Shown here in pieces: positions 22,325 to 31,922 of a DNA stretch of 43,127 nt. Numbering within the stretch: the first letter of the stretch is position 1; each line of letters starts with the position of its first letter. The stretch is from Russula earlei (Eukaryota > Basidiomycota > Agaricomycetes > Russulales > Russulaceae): NCBI GenBank assembly GCA_025769875.1, contig JAGFNK010000442.1, positions 1-43,127 of the forward strand. The letters are read 5' to 3'. The position numbers were made by a program, and so were the translations under genes. The notes under the pieces were generated by a model. It was not told the DNA's origin and made no database searches. It worked only from the letters and a program-made list of their open reading frames with translations.

Positions 22325-22393
22325 CACCCCAAGTTTTGTATGAATCAGATCAGTAGTTGTTGAGATATCGTATAAATAGTCTGTGGTACCAAG

Positions 22394-22416
22394 AAGTTGA
22401 GCCTTATGCTCAACTT
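22394..22416 (+). promoter_or_regulatory. Hairpin 23 nt downstream of the TATA box in LTR C2
   Basis: AAGTTGAGC and GCTCAACTT pair perfectly around CTTAT. In copy C1 the same place (36550-36572) has AAGTCGAGC and GCTCGACTT, also perfectly paired. Its position 23 nt after TATAAATA puts it at the likely 5' end of the transcript. The sequence resembles the self-primer of Gypsy-B (AAGCTCGACTTA). Confidence 0.6.
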
Positions 22417-22614
22417 ACTCTCTCAAACAAGAAACCAATATCTTGTCACACTCTAAACAAATATCTTAGAAGAACTCTAAGTGAAAGAGGCCCCTCTCTT
22501 CTCTTACATCTATTCTTCCTGAGATAATATCAAAGGGTTTGAAGTCTAGTGCTTGAACTAAATCAAGCAACTCTTTCACTAAGAGTCGATCATAAGATCA
22601 GTTAGATCTTAACA

Positions 22615-23027
22615 AATAATGCTTTGTGTACTGCGAGTAGTTCTCTTTCATATATGTCATAGTTTCATTCTGTGGGTGTGAAGGTGGATGAGTAATAGGC
22701 AATTGGGTGTCGTTGTGGTTTGGTGTGTTTGGTAGGGTTGATTTCTCCCTCTTGTGAGAGTATGGCTCCTATGCCATATGCTGAGGCATCGGTTTCTAGG
22801 AAGAATGGTTTGTCGTAGTTCAGTTGGGTTAGCACTGGTTTCTCAGTTGTTAGGCGTTTCAGTTCATCAAATGCCTTCTGTTGGTCTTGAGTCCAGTTCC
22901 AAACTGTTGCCTTTTTGGTTAAGTCTAGTAGTGGCCTCGCGATATTGGAGTATCCTGGTATGAAGTATCGATAAAAGCCAGTGAATCCTAGGAAGGCCCT
23001 GATGTCAGTGGGTGTTTTGGGGTTTGG
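22615..23027 (-). pseudogene. Gypsy-A pol: end of reverse transcriptase and first half of RNase H
   Basis: Reading leftwards from the Gypsy-B junction: PKTPTDIRAFLGFTGFYR (the thumb/connection region), then FFLETDASAYGIGAILSQ with the RNase H aspartate, HPIAYYSSTF, and NYDIYERELLAVHKAL with the RNase H glutamate, ending at LTR C2. A TGA at 22665-22667 replaces the residue before NYD, expected to be arginine. It continues upstream at 37466 on the other side of Gypsy-B. Confidence 0.88.
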
Positions 23028-23615
23028 TGTTACCGAGTGGTTTGGGGTCCGGAAGATGCCGGAACACCTGAACTATGGACTGCACCGTTTGCATTATGCG
23101 TGCGTCAGATCTTGATCGTTTATGTTCCTTGATATCACATTCGGAGCGCGTTGATCGTATCTTTCAGAAGATGTACTGAAGAAGCAATGAGTAGCATTGC
23201 TTCTGTCCCAGATGTTCCTGTACCGCCACGTACGTTGATTCCTTGATTGGGGAAGCACTTAATGCTTCCAGCACCGAGATCGCTTACATAGAAGCAACCT
23301 CGCTTCTATGAGCCATGTTTTGCTTCTATAGCACCGACTAGTACTACAGTAGTACAAACCTTATCCCTGTAAGGCTATATAAAGCCCCCAGTTGTAACAG
23401 TTGAGCCCTAAGCTCGACTTAGTTTGCCAATCCCAAACAGTTGACTCCTACCCCGTCTGCAGAGCCCCTCTCATCTTGTTGTCATACTCTAGAAGGATCT
23501 AACACTCCTTCCCCTCCACGAGTATTGCTTGCTTGACTCAAGCATATCTGCATTGGTAGGACGCGTTTATAGATGCGACCATTGATCTTATTTAAGGCAC
23601 TTTGGAGCCTTAGCA
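23028..23615 (+). repeat. 5' LTR of Gypsy-B
   Basis: 588 bp, TGTTACCGAG...CCTTAGCA. It differs from the 3' LTR at three sites; two are G versus A in a CpG context and the third is the G/A in the terminal TTAGCA/TTAACA. It contains the TATA box and putative transcript start described separately. Confidence 0.95.
23376..23421 (+). promoter_or_regulatory. TATA box and putative self-primer of Gypsy-B
   Basis: TATATAAA at 23376-23383 is followed, 34 nt from its first base, by AAGCTCGACTTA (23410-23421). That 12-mer is the exact reverse complement of the 12 bases just after the LTR (23616-23627). In Tf1 of fission yeast the first bases of the mRNA pair with the primer site and are cleaved to prime reverse transcription, and the position here fits the same role. 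The same 34-nt spacing is seen in Gypsy-A. Confidence 0.75.
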
Positions 23616-23627
23616 TAAGTCGAGCTT
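23616..23627 (+). other. Primer-binding site of Gypsy-B, complementary to its own LTR
   Basis: TAAGTCGAGCTT directly abuts the 5' LTR, where a primer-binding site must lie. It is fully complementary to 23410-23421 in the LTR. It does not start with the TGG expected for a tRNA CCA end. Confidence 0.75.
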
Positions 23628-23682
23628 CTATCACAGACATCGCCGTGAAAGCGAACCAGAAATAGGCAGGAAGCCTAAAGAC

Positions 23683-23886
23683 TAGGATCTAGTCATCATA
23701 CGGTCAGCAACCTACGCTGAAGTAGTCAAGGGAGAGAATCTATACAGACCTCTCCACGACAAGAAGAAGGTGTACTACGTGACTCTCGACGAGCAGCACG
23801 GTTGGACACACGCATACTTCTGTAAAGACCCCTACTGTCATTGGCATAGACAGTGGTAAGAGGGCAGACAAGTCCCGACTCCCTAG
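23683..23886 (+). other. Coding-like leader upstream of Gypsy-B gag
   Basis: In the same frame as gag, between TAG 23683-23685 and TAA 23857-23859, the translation is protein-like: SATYAEVVKGENLYRPL, KVYYVTLDEQHGW, then CKDPYCHWHRQW. A TAG at 23884-23886 also separates it from gag. It may be the true N-terminus of gag, closed off by mutation, or a short upstream ORF. No ATG opens it. Confidence 0.4.
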
Positions 23887-23901
23887 GAAAGGCAGTGGCG
23901 A

Positions 23902-25794
23902 GTGGACAAACTGGAAATCGAAGGAGAACATAGCATATGCGTAAAGTTCAACCAGAAATCAAAGCAAGGAACCAAATTTGGTTGGTTCAAAGCTAGAGAG
24001 AGGGACGATCTACCCTCAGGAATCAAAGGAACTGCCATCTGGTGTTGGGCAGACCAGGAAGGGCCTAACAGATACGAGGTCCGATACAAAGGAAGCTACC
24101 TTCCTTGTGAATACATCAACGATCAGTGGTACTTTGTTGATTACCACAAAGGACGTCCCTACGCAGGAGAGGACGAAGACATCGACGAATATAAGGTCTT
24201 AGGTTTAGGAACCAAGACAGATCCTTATACTACTCATTGGGAAGCCAGAAGCTCAGTAGTAGATGACCCAGCTCCATTGATACAAAAGTCATCAAGTGGA
24301 GAAACAGAACAGTCGGACCCTCCGACTACAGATCAAAAAGCAGAAGCACCAGAAGTATTGGAGCTAGCTGAAAGACTAGAGCAGACAGTACACGTCTCGC
24401 CCATTGAACCAACAATTGTTGAAGAACCAGAAGAATCAGTCGAAATGGCTACCATTGCAGCAACACAGACAGCCACCATTGCCACCCAGACAGCAGGTGG
24501 AAGAGCAGGGCCCATCATCGTAGTAAACCCTGGAGGAGGTCCACCTGGAGCAGGAGGACCACCTGGAGGTGGAGGAGTCCCCTTCGGACCCGGAGGTCCA
24601 CCAGTACCAGGAGGAGGCCCACCTGGAGGAGGCCCTCCGGCAGGGGGACCACCAGCAGCACCTCCTGTAGGACCAGGGGCGAATCTGGCACCTCAGCCGG
24701 CACCAGGCCCCCATGGGGGCAACGGATCTCTCAAAGGAGACCCTCCTGAAGTCTTCAAAGGAGACAGGAAAAAGACAAAGTACTTTGTCCAGGATTTCAA
24801 TCTATGGAATCTGCTCAACAGCGACAACCCGACCATGACTATTCCAATGAAACGAGTAGCCCTAGCTCTCACCTACATCAAAGGAGAGAAAGTGCATGAA
24901 TGGGTGGTCAATCAAACGAACCTGGTAGAAGCAAAAAGAAATGGGGACCCGCCGTCTCCCTATGCACCAGTGCAGCTAGATCCAACTGACATGCTCTTTT
25001 GGACCGAATTTGTGGATGACTTCTTCAGAGAATTCAAAGACACCACAGAGCCTGAAGACGCTTTCATGGAGCTACAACAACTGTCCATGTCTAAAGCAGC
25101 ATCGCTGGATGACTATACCAGCAAGTTCCTTGTTCTGCTCAGTAAAGCAGGATGGGACCAGAATTCACCAGGAGCAGTAGAAGCCTACAAGGCTGGACTA
25201 ATCACCTGGCTGGTGCGACGAATCTACAATCGACCAGTCAGAGATATACCTGCCATCAATGATCTACGAGCATGGATCAATGCTGCCAGGGAAGAACAGG
25301 CCAGAGACCAGCTCATGAAAGCCAATATTGGATCTGGAGGTGGATTGTTGACCACCAGGGAAAATCGCATGAAATCCCTACAGGTTGGGAAAAGGCGAAA
25401 CCACAGAGATCCGAATGCCATGGAAGTGGACTCAGTATCCACTGATGCAGCAAGGACCAAGCGACGTCCTCCTCTGACAGAGGAAAAGAAGAAACTGCTA
25501 GCAGAAGGGAAATGCTTCATCTGCAAGAAAGCAGGACATATCAGTCGGAACTGTCCAGACAAGGACAGAGTCAAGAAGAAATCAAGTAACCCAAGGGACA
25601 AAGGGAAAGCTCGAGCTCTGGAAACAGAGAAGGAGGACGACTCAGGGGATAGTGGAAATGAAAGCACTGTCTCCGGGCGATCTACATCTCCTCCTCCTAC
25701 CTATAACAAGAGCTCCTCCTCGGCGTCCATAAAGAAGATGTCCACCAAACAAAAGGAGGACTTGTTGGAAGAACTGATGGAACAGGGTTTTTAG
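23902..25794 (+). CDS. Gypsy-B gag
   Basis: About 630 residues, open throughout. Residues 1-120 are an aromatic, charged domain (GWFKARERDDLPSG, YFVDYHKGRPYAGEDEDIDEY). An acidic stretch follows, then about 60 residues of Gly/Pro-rich collagen-like sequence (about 205-265). The capsid-like retrotransposon Gag domain (about 280-470) includes MKRVALALTYIKGEKVHEWV and SLDDYTSKFLVLLSKAGW. A CCHC knuckle, CFICKKAGHISRNC, lies near 535-548. The frame begins at GTG 23902, not ATG, and TAG 23884 lies just upstream, so the real start is unclear. It ends at TAG 25792 directly after a slippery heptamer. The product forms virus-like particles and binds the element RNA. Confidence 0.85.
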   Translation: MDKLEIEGEHSICVKFNQKSKQGTKFGWFKARERDDLPSGIKGTAIWCWADQEGPNRYEVRYKGSYLPCEYINDQWYFVDYHKGRPYAGEDEDIDEYKVLGLGTKTDPYTTHWEARSSVVDDPAPLIQKSSSGETEQSDPPTTDQKAEAPEVLELAERLEQTVHVSPIEPTIVEEPEESVEMATIAATQTATIATQTAGGRAGPIIVVNPGGGPPGAGGPPGGGGVPFGPGGPPVPGGGPPGGGPPAGGPPAAPPVGPGANLAPQPAPGPHGGNGSLKGDPPEVFKGDRKKTKYFVQDFNLWNLLNSDNPTMTIPMKRVALALTYIKGEKVHEWVVNQTNLVEAKRNGDPPSPYAPVQLDPTDMLFWTEFVDDFFREFKDTTEPEDAFMELQQLSMSKAASLDDYTSKFLVLLSKAGWDQNSPGAVEAYKAGLITWLVRRIYNRPVRDIPAINDLRAWINAAREEQARDQLMKANIGSGGGLLTTRENRMKSLQVGKRRNHRDPNAMEVDSVSTDAARTKRRPPLTEEKKKLLAEGKCFICKKAGHISRNCPDKDRVKKKSSNPRDKGKARALETEKEDDSGDSGNESTVSGRSTSPPPTYNKSSSSASIKKMSTKQKEDLLEELMEQGF

Positions 25795-25823
25795 GAACAC
25801 CTAAGTCGACGGCCTGGCTTAGG
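25785..25823 (+). promoter_or_regulatory. -1 programmed frameshift signal between gag and pol of Gypsy-B
   Basis: The gag frame reads CAG GGT TTT TAG, so G_GGT_TTT (25785-25791) is a canonical X_XXY_YYZ slippery heptamer directly before the stop. After an 8-nt spacer, 25800-25807 (CCTAAGTC) pairs with 25816-25823 (GGCTTAGG), one G-U pair, 8-nt loop. The -1 frame is open from here into protease (TAWLRKN...). A homologous stem sits at the gag stop of Gypsy-A (38766-38790). Confidence 0.75.
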
Positions 25824-27120
25824 AAGAATAGTGTGTTGCAAGTGTACATTAGAAGACTGAATGCTATGAATATTCCGTTCACTTTCGTCACTGCACACAC
25901 AACGGCCGAGGAATCTGCTCTACTGGACAGTGGAGCAACAGAGAACTTCATCGATCACTCAGCTTGGAAAAGACTGAAGATTGGGAAACAAGAACTACAT
26001 GAACCCATGGTAGTACGAAACGTCGACGGAACCCAGAATAAGCAGGGGGAACTCACCCATTACTGCTGGCTTCGCGTCCGATACAAGGAGAAGGAGAGCT
26101 TGCAAAGGTTCTATCTCACAGATTTAGGAACGGATCGGGTCATCCTGGGATATCCCTTCCTATATGAATTCGACCCCACCATCAACTGGAAGAAAGGACA
26201 GCTGATGGAAGGAACAGTACAGATTGAGACTGCTCGATACAAGTACCTGGATCTCTATGTCGCAAAACTCCAAAAGCGAGCAAGGGATGAAAACCGACAA
26301 TTGAAGAAAGGGGAAGCCATTTACCTACAAAAGACGACTATTGCTCAGAAGTGGGCCCAGCAGTCGATTAAACCACAGGAAGGAGAGGATCCCCTTGCCA
26401 ATGTTCCAAAGCAATTCCACCGCTTTGCAGATGTCTTCTCAGAAGAGAAATCCCAGAGGTTCCCACCACCAAGGGAACCAGACATGCAGATAGAGTTGTT
26501 ACCTGATGCACCAAAGGAACTAAACTGCAAAGTGTACCCCCTAACACGAGATGAGCGAGAATACCTCAAGAAATTCCTAGCTGATGAAGTAGAGAAGCGA
26601 TACATCACTCCAGGTCCATCCAGCTACACATCTCCAGTGTTCTTCATTGGCAAGAAGGACAGCAAAGAGAAGAGGATCATTGTAGACTATCGACGACTAA
26701 ATCAGTGGACCAAATGAGACAATGAACCTTTACCACATCTGGAACAAGAGGTGGAAAGACTCCGAGGGAAAAAGGTCTTCTCCAAATTCGATATACGATG
26801 GGGATACAATAATGTGCGACTGGCAGAAGGAGATCGCTGGAAGGCAGCCTTCAAGACGCCATATGGAACCTACCTGCCCAACGTCATGTACTTTGGACTC
26901 AAGAACGCACCAGCCTTCTTTACTAGGCTGATGAGAAGAGACTTCGGTGACTGGCTGGACCGATGGGCAGAATACACGGTCAACTATCTGGATGACTTTG
27001 GAATTGCCATGGGGGACAGTCCTGAACAACTAGAAATCCATGAGCAATGTGTCAACGAACTACTCACACTGATGCAGAAGAAGTCATACTTCCTGAAACC
27101 CCAGAAGTGCCAGTTCATGG
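25791..27120 (+). pseudogene. Gypsy-B pol, first part: protease and reverse transcriptase (one TGA; interrupted by Copia)
   Basis: Entered by -1 frameshift. Protease: ALLDSGATENFIDHSAW and VILGYPFL (26130-26160). Reverse transcriptase: VFFIGKKDSKEKRIIVDYRRLN, TGA 26715-26717, then FSKFDIRWGYNNVRL, FGLKNAPAFF, and the catalytic YLDD at 26985-26996. The Copia element is inserted after KPQKCQFM at 27120, and pol resumes at 32408. The TGA lies in a conserved run where the family has a basic residue, so CGA to TGA is the simplest cause. The element cannot make active enzyme now but could have done so recently. Confidence 0.92.
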
Positions 27121-27600
27121 TGTTGAAAATAGACACAGTATGTGTGGTTAGATAGCAGCAGATGATAAGATTGCAGGCAGATCTATCAGACAATAGTTCA
27201 GTTTGGTTGACACAAAACTAATATAAATAATGTACCTATCAGACAATAGCTACAAGGCGTCGTTAGTACTGTGAGATAAGATGTCATAGTGTAAATACTC
27301 ACTTCAGTTTGGTTGACACAAAACTGAAGTGATCTACGTACTTTGTGGCGTTCTTAAGTACCTGAGACCGCCACTAGATGCAGTACAGTTAACTACCATC
27401 ACGGATCACTAGGTAAGTCCGAGGATCAGTTGTAAGTAGCTACCGATTGTTCTAAATCACTCTATCAATGTAACTAACGCGTGCTGCAGCATATGAGCTG
27501 AGCCGGTGATGCCCGGTCCGGGTGATCCGACGCGTCAGCGCATCCGAGTTGTGATCACATCACAACACACCTGAGACTCTGGGCAGTGCAGATCTCAACA
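27121..27600 (-). repeat. 3' LTR of Copia
   Basis: 480 bp; on the minus strand TGTTGAGATC...TTTTCAACA. Relative to the other LTR it has A for G, T for C and A for G at three CpG sites, and G for A at one non-CpG site. The minus-strand tract CACGGGGGGA (27601-27610) next to it is the polypurine tract. LTR internal repeats TTGGTTGACACAAAACT occur twice (about 27203 and 27309). Confidence 0.95.
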
Positions 27601-27633
27601 TCCCCCCGTGATTAAGGCAGTCGGTAGATTAGA

Positions 27634-30045
27634 TCAATTAAGACCCAACCCATCGATGAAGGTCCGGAGCAGTGCGTGAGTATGCGGCTTGGTGAGACCA
27701 TCTGCAAGCATCTCTCCTGTGGGAGTACGGATAAGTACGATCAGTCCGTCCTCAATGTATTGGCGGATGGCGTGATGCTTGATAGGGATATGCTTCGACC
27801 GTCTTCCGGTGACTGGGTTGAGCGCGAGGTCAACGGCGCCTTTGTTATCACCATGAAGCGGAATCAGATCGGAGATCTGATAGCCAATCTCGGAGAAGAA
27901 GTTCCGATACCACGCGGCTTGATTAGCTGCGTCGGCTAAGGCCATATATTCAGCTTGAGTGGTACTTTGGGCAACAGTCTTCTGTTTGCGTGAGGTCCAG
28001 GAGATCGCAGCGCTGGAAAGTAGGAAGACATAGCCCGAGGTGGAACAGTAGTCATCTGCATTGTCTCCGAGGCTAGAGTCGGAGTACCCATGTAATCCGG
28101 TATCGCGTGCGCCATCATAACGCAACTTTAGATCTGAAGTGCTGTTAAGATAACATAGTACGTATTTGGCAAGGCGTAGATGATGCGATGAGGGATTGGA
28201 TGAGTATTGGGCAAGTCGAGAGACTGCAAATGATATATCTGGTCGTGTCCCGATCTGCACATAGAGAAGGCTGCCAATGATGCGTTGAAAATGCTTTATC
28301 TCATCAGGCGTTGCCTCCCTGGAGTGCTTGACCAAGTGGACATCTGCCCCGGAGGGCAGCAGAGTGCGGACCAGATTAGAATCCGCCATCCCGAAGCGAT
28401 TGACGATCTCCGAGATGTACCTAGATTGATCAATGTCTAGCCGCTTAGCCGAGCGATCACGCGTGACACGAATCCCAAGATAGGAGTCGATCTCGCCTAG
28501 ATCAGTCATTTCATAGCGCGTGGACAATGAATTCTTAATGTCTGCAATCAGTGGGAGTGAATCGCCTAAGATGGTGACATCATCGACATAGAGGATAATG
28601 ATTATGGTTCCCCCCGCGTCTTGGCGATGATAAACCCCAGCATCTGAGTGCGTGCGCGTGAAGCCGAGCCCAGTGAGAACTCCATGAAACTGTAAGTTCC
28701 ATGCGTGCGAGGCTTGTTTGAGGCCGTAGAGAGCCTTCTTTAACCGACAGACTTTGTCTTTTTGTTCCGGAGTGATGAAACCTTGTGGTTGCTCCATGTA
28801 GATCTCTTCCTCCAGTGTGCCATTAAGGAACGCCGACTTGACGTCCATTTGATGGATCTCCCAATCCTCTAGCGCGGCCAACGCTAGGAGTAGTCTCAAA
28901 GACTCAAATCTGGCAACTGGTGAGAAAGTTTCATCATAATCAATCCCCTCCACTTGGGTGAACCCCTTTGCGACTAAACGCGCGCGAAATCTACCATCAG
29001 ATTTGCGTGCAAACACCCATCGAGATCGCACGGCCTTGCGGCCCGGCGGCAGATCTACAAGCTCCCAGGTACCATTCTTAGCGAGTGCATCAATTTCATA
29101 TTGACACGCGGTTCTCCATTGATCGGCGGAGTCCGAGGACATCGCTTCCCGAAACGTAGCCGGAGTGATCGCCTCTGCCGTCGCTAATAGTGCCGTATGC
29201 GATAGGCGCCCCCCCGCATTTGCGTTAGAAGTGAGAAATCTAGGATTAGAACGCGGGTTAGGGCGAAGACGCCTAGGTGAGGGCGGACGCGGTGGACCAA
29301 AGGATGGTCCCGGCAATGCTGAGTGAGGCTGGCGCAAGCGGACTTGGCGCACAGGCTGAACGCGGCGCGGCGGAGTATGTGGAAAGGGCTGAGTGGGAGG
29401 GGTAAGGTAAAGTGAATTAGGTGTAGTGGGATCTAGTGGGGTTTCCGGAGGCGCAGGACTAAGTCCGCAGCCATCCGGTTCGTGCGGAAGTGGGGCAGTG
29501 AAAGAAACCGGTCCCGTGAAGACCAAGGGTTGTGCAGGAGGAGGAATGTCAGTAAGTTCTCCCCTAGCAGGTAGTATGCGCTCATCGAAAGTGACATCGC
29601 GCGATAAGAACAGCTTTCGGGTGGATTGATTCCAGAGTCGGTAACCCTTAGATCCAGACTCGTACCCAACAAAAATCATCTCGACCAATCTCGGATCGAG
29701 CTTCTTTCGTTTGTTAGCAGGCGTGTGTACATACGCCTTACATCCAAAGACGCGGAAATAGGAAACGTCCGGAACTTGTCCGTCCGTCCAGACTGAGTGA
29801 GGAGTGTTCCACCGGAGAACGCGTGTAGGAGTGCAATTGTAGATATGGACTGCTGCGTCAGTAGCAAGCTCCCAGAAACCCAGAGTAAGACCGGTGCTGT
29901 GTAGCATAGCGCGCATCTTGTCTTCGAGGGTCCGGTTCCATCTCTCCGCTACGCCATTCTGCTGTGGTGACCCTGGCATTGTCAATCTATGCTCAATTCC
30001 CTTTTGATCTAAGATCGATCTGAGGGTACCGGACAAGTACTCCGG
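27634..30045 (-). pseudogene. Copia pol, C-terminal part: integrase core end, reverse transcriptase, RNase H
   Basis: A long open frame on the minus strand. It starts in the integrase core (QQNGVAERWNRTLEDKM, containing the third catalytic residue), passes a Copia-type integrase tail (CTPTRVLRWNTPHSVW, VFGCKAYVHTP) and a proline-rich linker. The reverse transcriptase has KARLVAKGFTQ-like RARLVAKGFTQVEGIDY, LNGTLEEEIYMEQPQGF and catalytic YVDDVTILG. RNase H follows (GYSDSSLGDNADDYCSTSGY, TTQAEYMALADAANQA, HGDNKGAVDLALNP), then TKPHTHALL. No stop occurs in about 800 residues, so this part is intact and damage lies upstream. Confidence 0.93.
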
Positions 30046-30594
30046 ACAAGTACTCCCCTCCGCAATCCGAGTGTAGTGCTTTGATCTTATCGTTGGTCTG
30101 GTTTTCTGACCACGCGAGATATTTTTTGAACGCATCAGCACACTGATCTTTACTTTTGAGGAAGTACACTACCCCATAACGGGAGTAGTCGTCGATAAAC
30201 GTTGCCCAATAAGTTGCACCTCGGATCGACCGGGTCTGCATCGGACCGGCTAAGTCAGTATGCACGATCTGTAGACGCCGATCCGATCGCTTAGGCGAAG
30301 CCAGGAAAGGAAGTCGCGTCTGTTTGCCGAGTTCACACCCGGGGCAAGGTGACTGATCGCAATCCGCTGAATTAAGCGAGATTCCCTTGACGGAATGAGC
30401 GTATTTGATTAGCGCGCGTGAGGACATATGTCCCATGTGCTGATGCCAGATGTGAAGCGGTAGCACCCCCGCCTGCGCGTGTAGGGCCGGAGATGAAAAA
30501 TCAATATAAAATAGGTTATTCTCCAGGTATCCTTGCGCGACTGTCCAATCTTTGTAGTAGATTTGGCACGCGTTCTGGGTAAAAGTGATATGTC
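30046..30594 (-). pseudogene. Copia pol, N-terminal integrase part
   Basis: This frame encodes the end of the protease linker (NACQIYYKDWTVAQG), the integrase HHCC finger (LHIWHQHMGHMSSRAL ... CPGCELGKQ) and core (VHTDLAGPMQTRSIRGATYW, FIDDYSRYGVVYFLK, HSDCGGEYLSG). It goes out of frame at a perfect 13-bp tandem duplication on the minus strand (AGTACTTGTCCGG twice, about 30035-30061). Its upstream junction at 30594-30600 is a run of seven C on the plus strand. Confidence 0.9.
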
Positions 30595-31240
30595 CCCCCC
30601 TTTCGGAGCAACGCGCTGACTGAGAAGTAGCGCGCGTCGGCTTCCGGAACATGCATGACATCGGTGAGGGTTAATGGAAACTTCCCAATACCTCCAGACA
30701 GTAGGACGGATACAGATCCGGTCCCAATCTGCTTGATGATAGCGTGACCACCGAGGTTAACTGATCCGGTGGCCGGAGCGTAAGTGATGAAGTCGGTCCG
30801 GAACGGACTGATGTGATGGGTGGCTCCTGAGTCAATCATCCAGCGCGATCTAGTCGCCGAGTAAAGGGAAATGCGAATGTCATTTTCATCATCCGAGATC
30901 TCCGTAATTGTAGCAGTAGTCTCTACTATGTGCGCGTTGACCTTTCTGTTAGTGTCCGCACCAGACTCCCTCTTTTTCTGCGCCTTCTCCTCCTCATCCT
31001 TTTTCTTCTTCCGGCACTCAGGACTCTTGTGACCAGCTTTGTTGCAATAATAACATTTTATTTTGTTTTTATTGTCCTGTTTTTTGACCGGAGCAATTTT
31101 GTTGAGGGAAGCGGAGGAGCCGGCCCGACGACTCTCTTCATTGAGAATGTGTTCCTGAATGGCTTTCGGGGAAAGCTTGTTTGGAAGATTAGAGCCGAGG
31201 ATAGCTTGTGTAAGACCAGAGTAAGAGCTGGGAAGTGACT
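30595..31240 (-). pseudogene. Copia: Gag C-terminus and aspartic protease
   Basis: Reading leftwards: QSLPSSYSGLTQAILG, then the CCHC knuckle CYYCNKAGHKSPEC (about 31055-31010), a lysine-rich linker, and the Copia protease active site WMIDSGATHHISPF (about 30840). The frame breaks at the homopolymer at 30594-30600 (seven C on the plus strand; six would keep the frame), between SALLRKGG and the next domain. Confidence 0.9.
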
Positions 31241-31681
31241 GAATTGGAGATCAGTGACGGGCATGTCATTGTTCTGAAGATTGATCCTAGTATCATTCAA
31301 TTTCTGTAGTTGTGGGAACATCGGGCTGGTGTCATCTAGATCAAAGCGCGTGAAGGCGGTCCAAGAGTTATGTAGTGACATAGATCCAACGCCGATGCAA
31401 GTAGTCTTAAGTTGTTCCCACTTGAGTTTACAGGTGTCGAACTTGGTGTTATCGCTTATCTCTGCGTATATATCTTTTTGGAGATGGAGCTGGAAGACGC
31501 CTAACAGTATGTCTTCTTCAACGTCCCAAGTGCTATCTCCAGAGGGCTTTGTATCGATAAGATGACGCCGGAAACCATTCATTCGGGTAATGGCCTCGAA
31601 GCGAAATGACCAAGTAGTCCAATTTGATGAATCTAAGATCTCCAGGGGCGTTCCCGAGGGGATAGTGAATGTGGGTGCCAT
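31240..31681 (-). pseudogene. Copia gag, N-terminal part
   Basis: ATG at 31681 opens a UBN2-type Copia Gag: LDSSNWTTWSFRFEAITRMN, LGVFQLHLQKDIYAEI, KLKWEQLKTTC and SWTAFTRFDLDD. Near 31240 the frame is lost just before QSLPSSY, which continues in another frame; a few codons appear to be deleted as well. Confidence 0.88.
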
Positions 31682-31910
31682 ATGATGTAATGAGGTGAAT
31701 TGCCAATCCGGACCAGCGGAGCAATTGTAGCCGGATCAATTAGAGATCTAATCAGTATCTTTGACGCGTGATGTAACTGCGCGCGCGTCAATCCTTTGGT
31801 TCCAGGGGCCAAGGGAGTAAGATGTCATCTGATAACAGAGGTTTGTGGGGAAGGGAGGTGTTATAGGAATAAATGTGTGTGGTGATCTCTGTGGATTTTA
31901 GATACGGGCA

Positions 31911-31922
31911 GGGCCCATAACC
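31911..31922 (-). other. Copia primer-binding site matching the initiator tRNA-Met anticodon arm
   Basis: Directly after the 5' LTR the minus strand reads GGTTATGGGCCC. Its complement, GGGCCCATAACC, is the anticodon-stem sequence of eukaryotic initiator tRNA-Met (anticodon CAT in the middle; yeast has U for the second C of CCC). Drosophila copia and yeast Ty5 prime from an internal half of this tRNA, so the same is inferred here. The tRNA comparison is from memory. Confidence 0.75.

Larger units (their letters stand above)
21236..22614 (+). repeat. Solo LTR of family C (copy C2), split by LTR D2, TSD AATAA
   Basis: Starts TGTTAGGATTC and ends ATCTTAACA, flanked by AATAA on both sides (21231-21235, 22615-22619). 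Removing LTR D2 leaves about 546 bp, close to copy C1 (555 bp). TATAAATA at 22371-22378 gives plus orientation, antisense to Gypsy-A. It has an inverted pair of TGACTCA sites at 21412-21433 and a hairpin just after the TATA box (22394-22416). Confidence 0.93.

Noticed and set aside
17872..23615. LTR B2 and the Gypsy-B 5' LTR as a provirus pair
   Set aside because: B2 is clearly older and diverged, and the DNA between is Gypsy-A. The true partner of 23028-23615 is 36318-37465 with a matching TSD.
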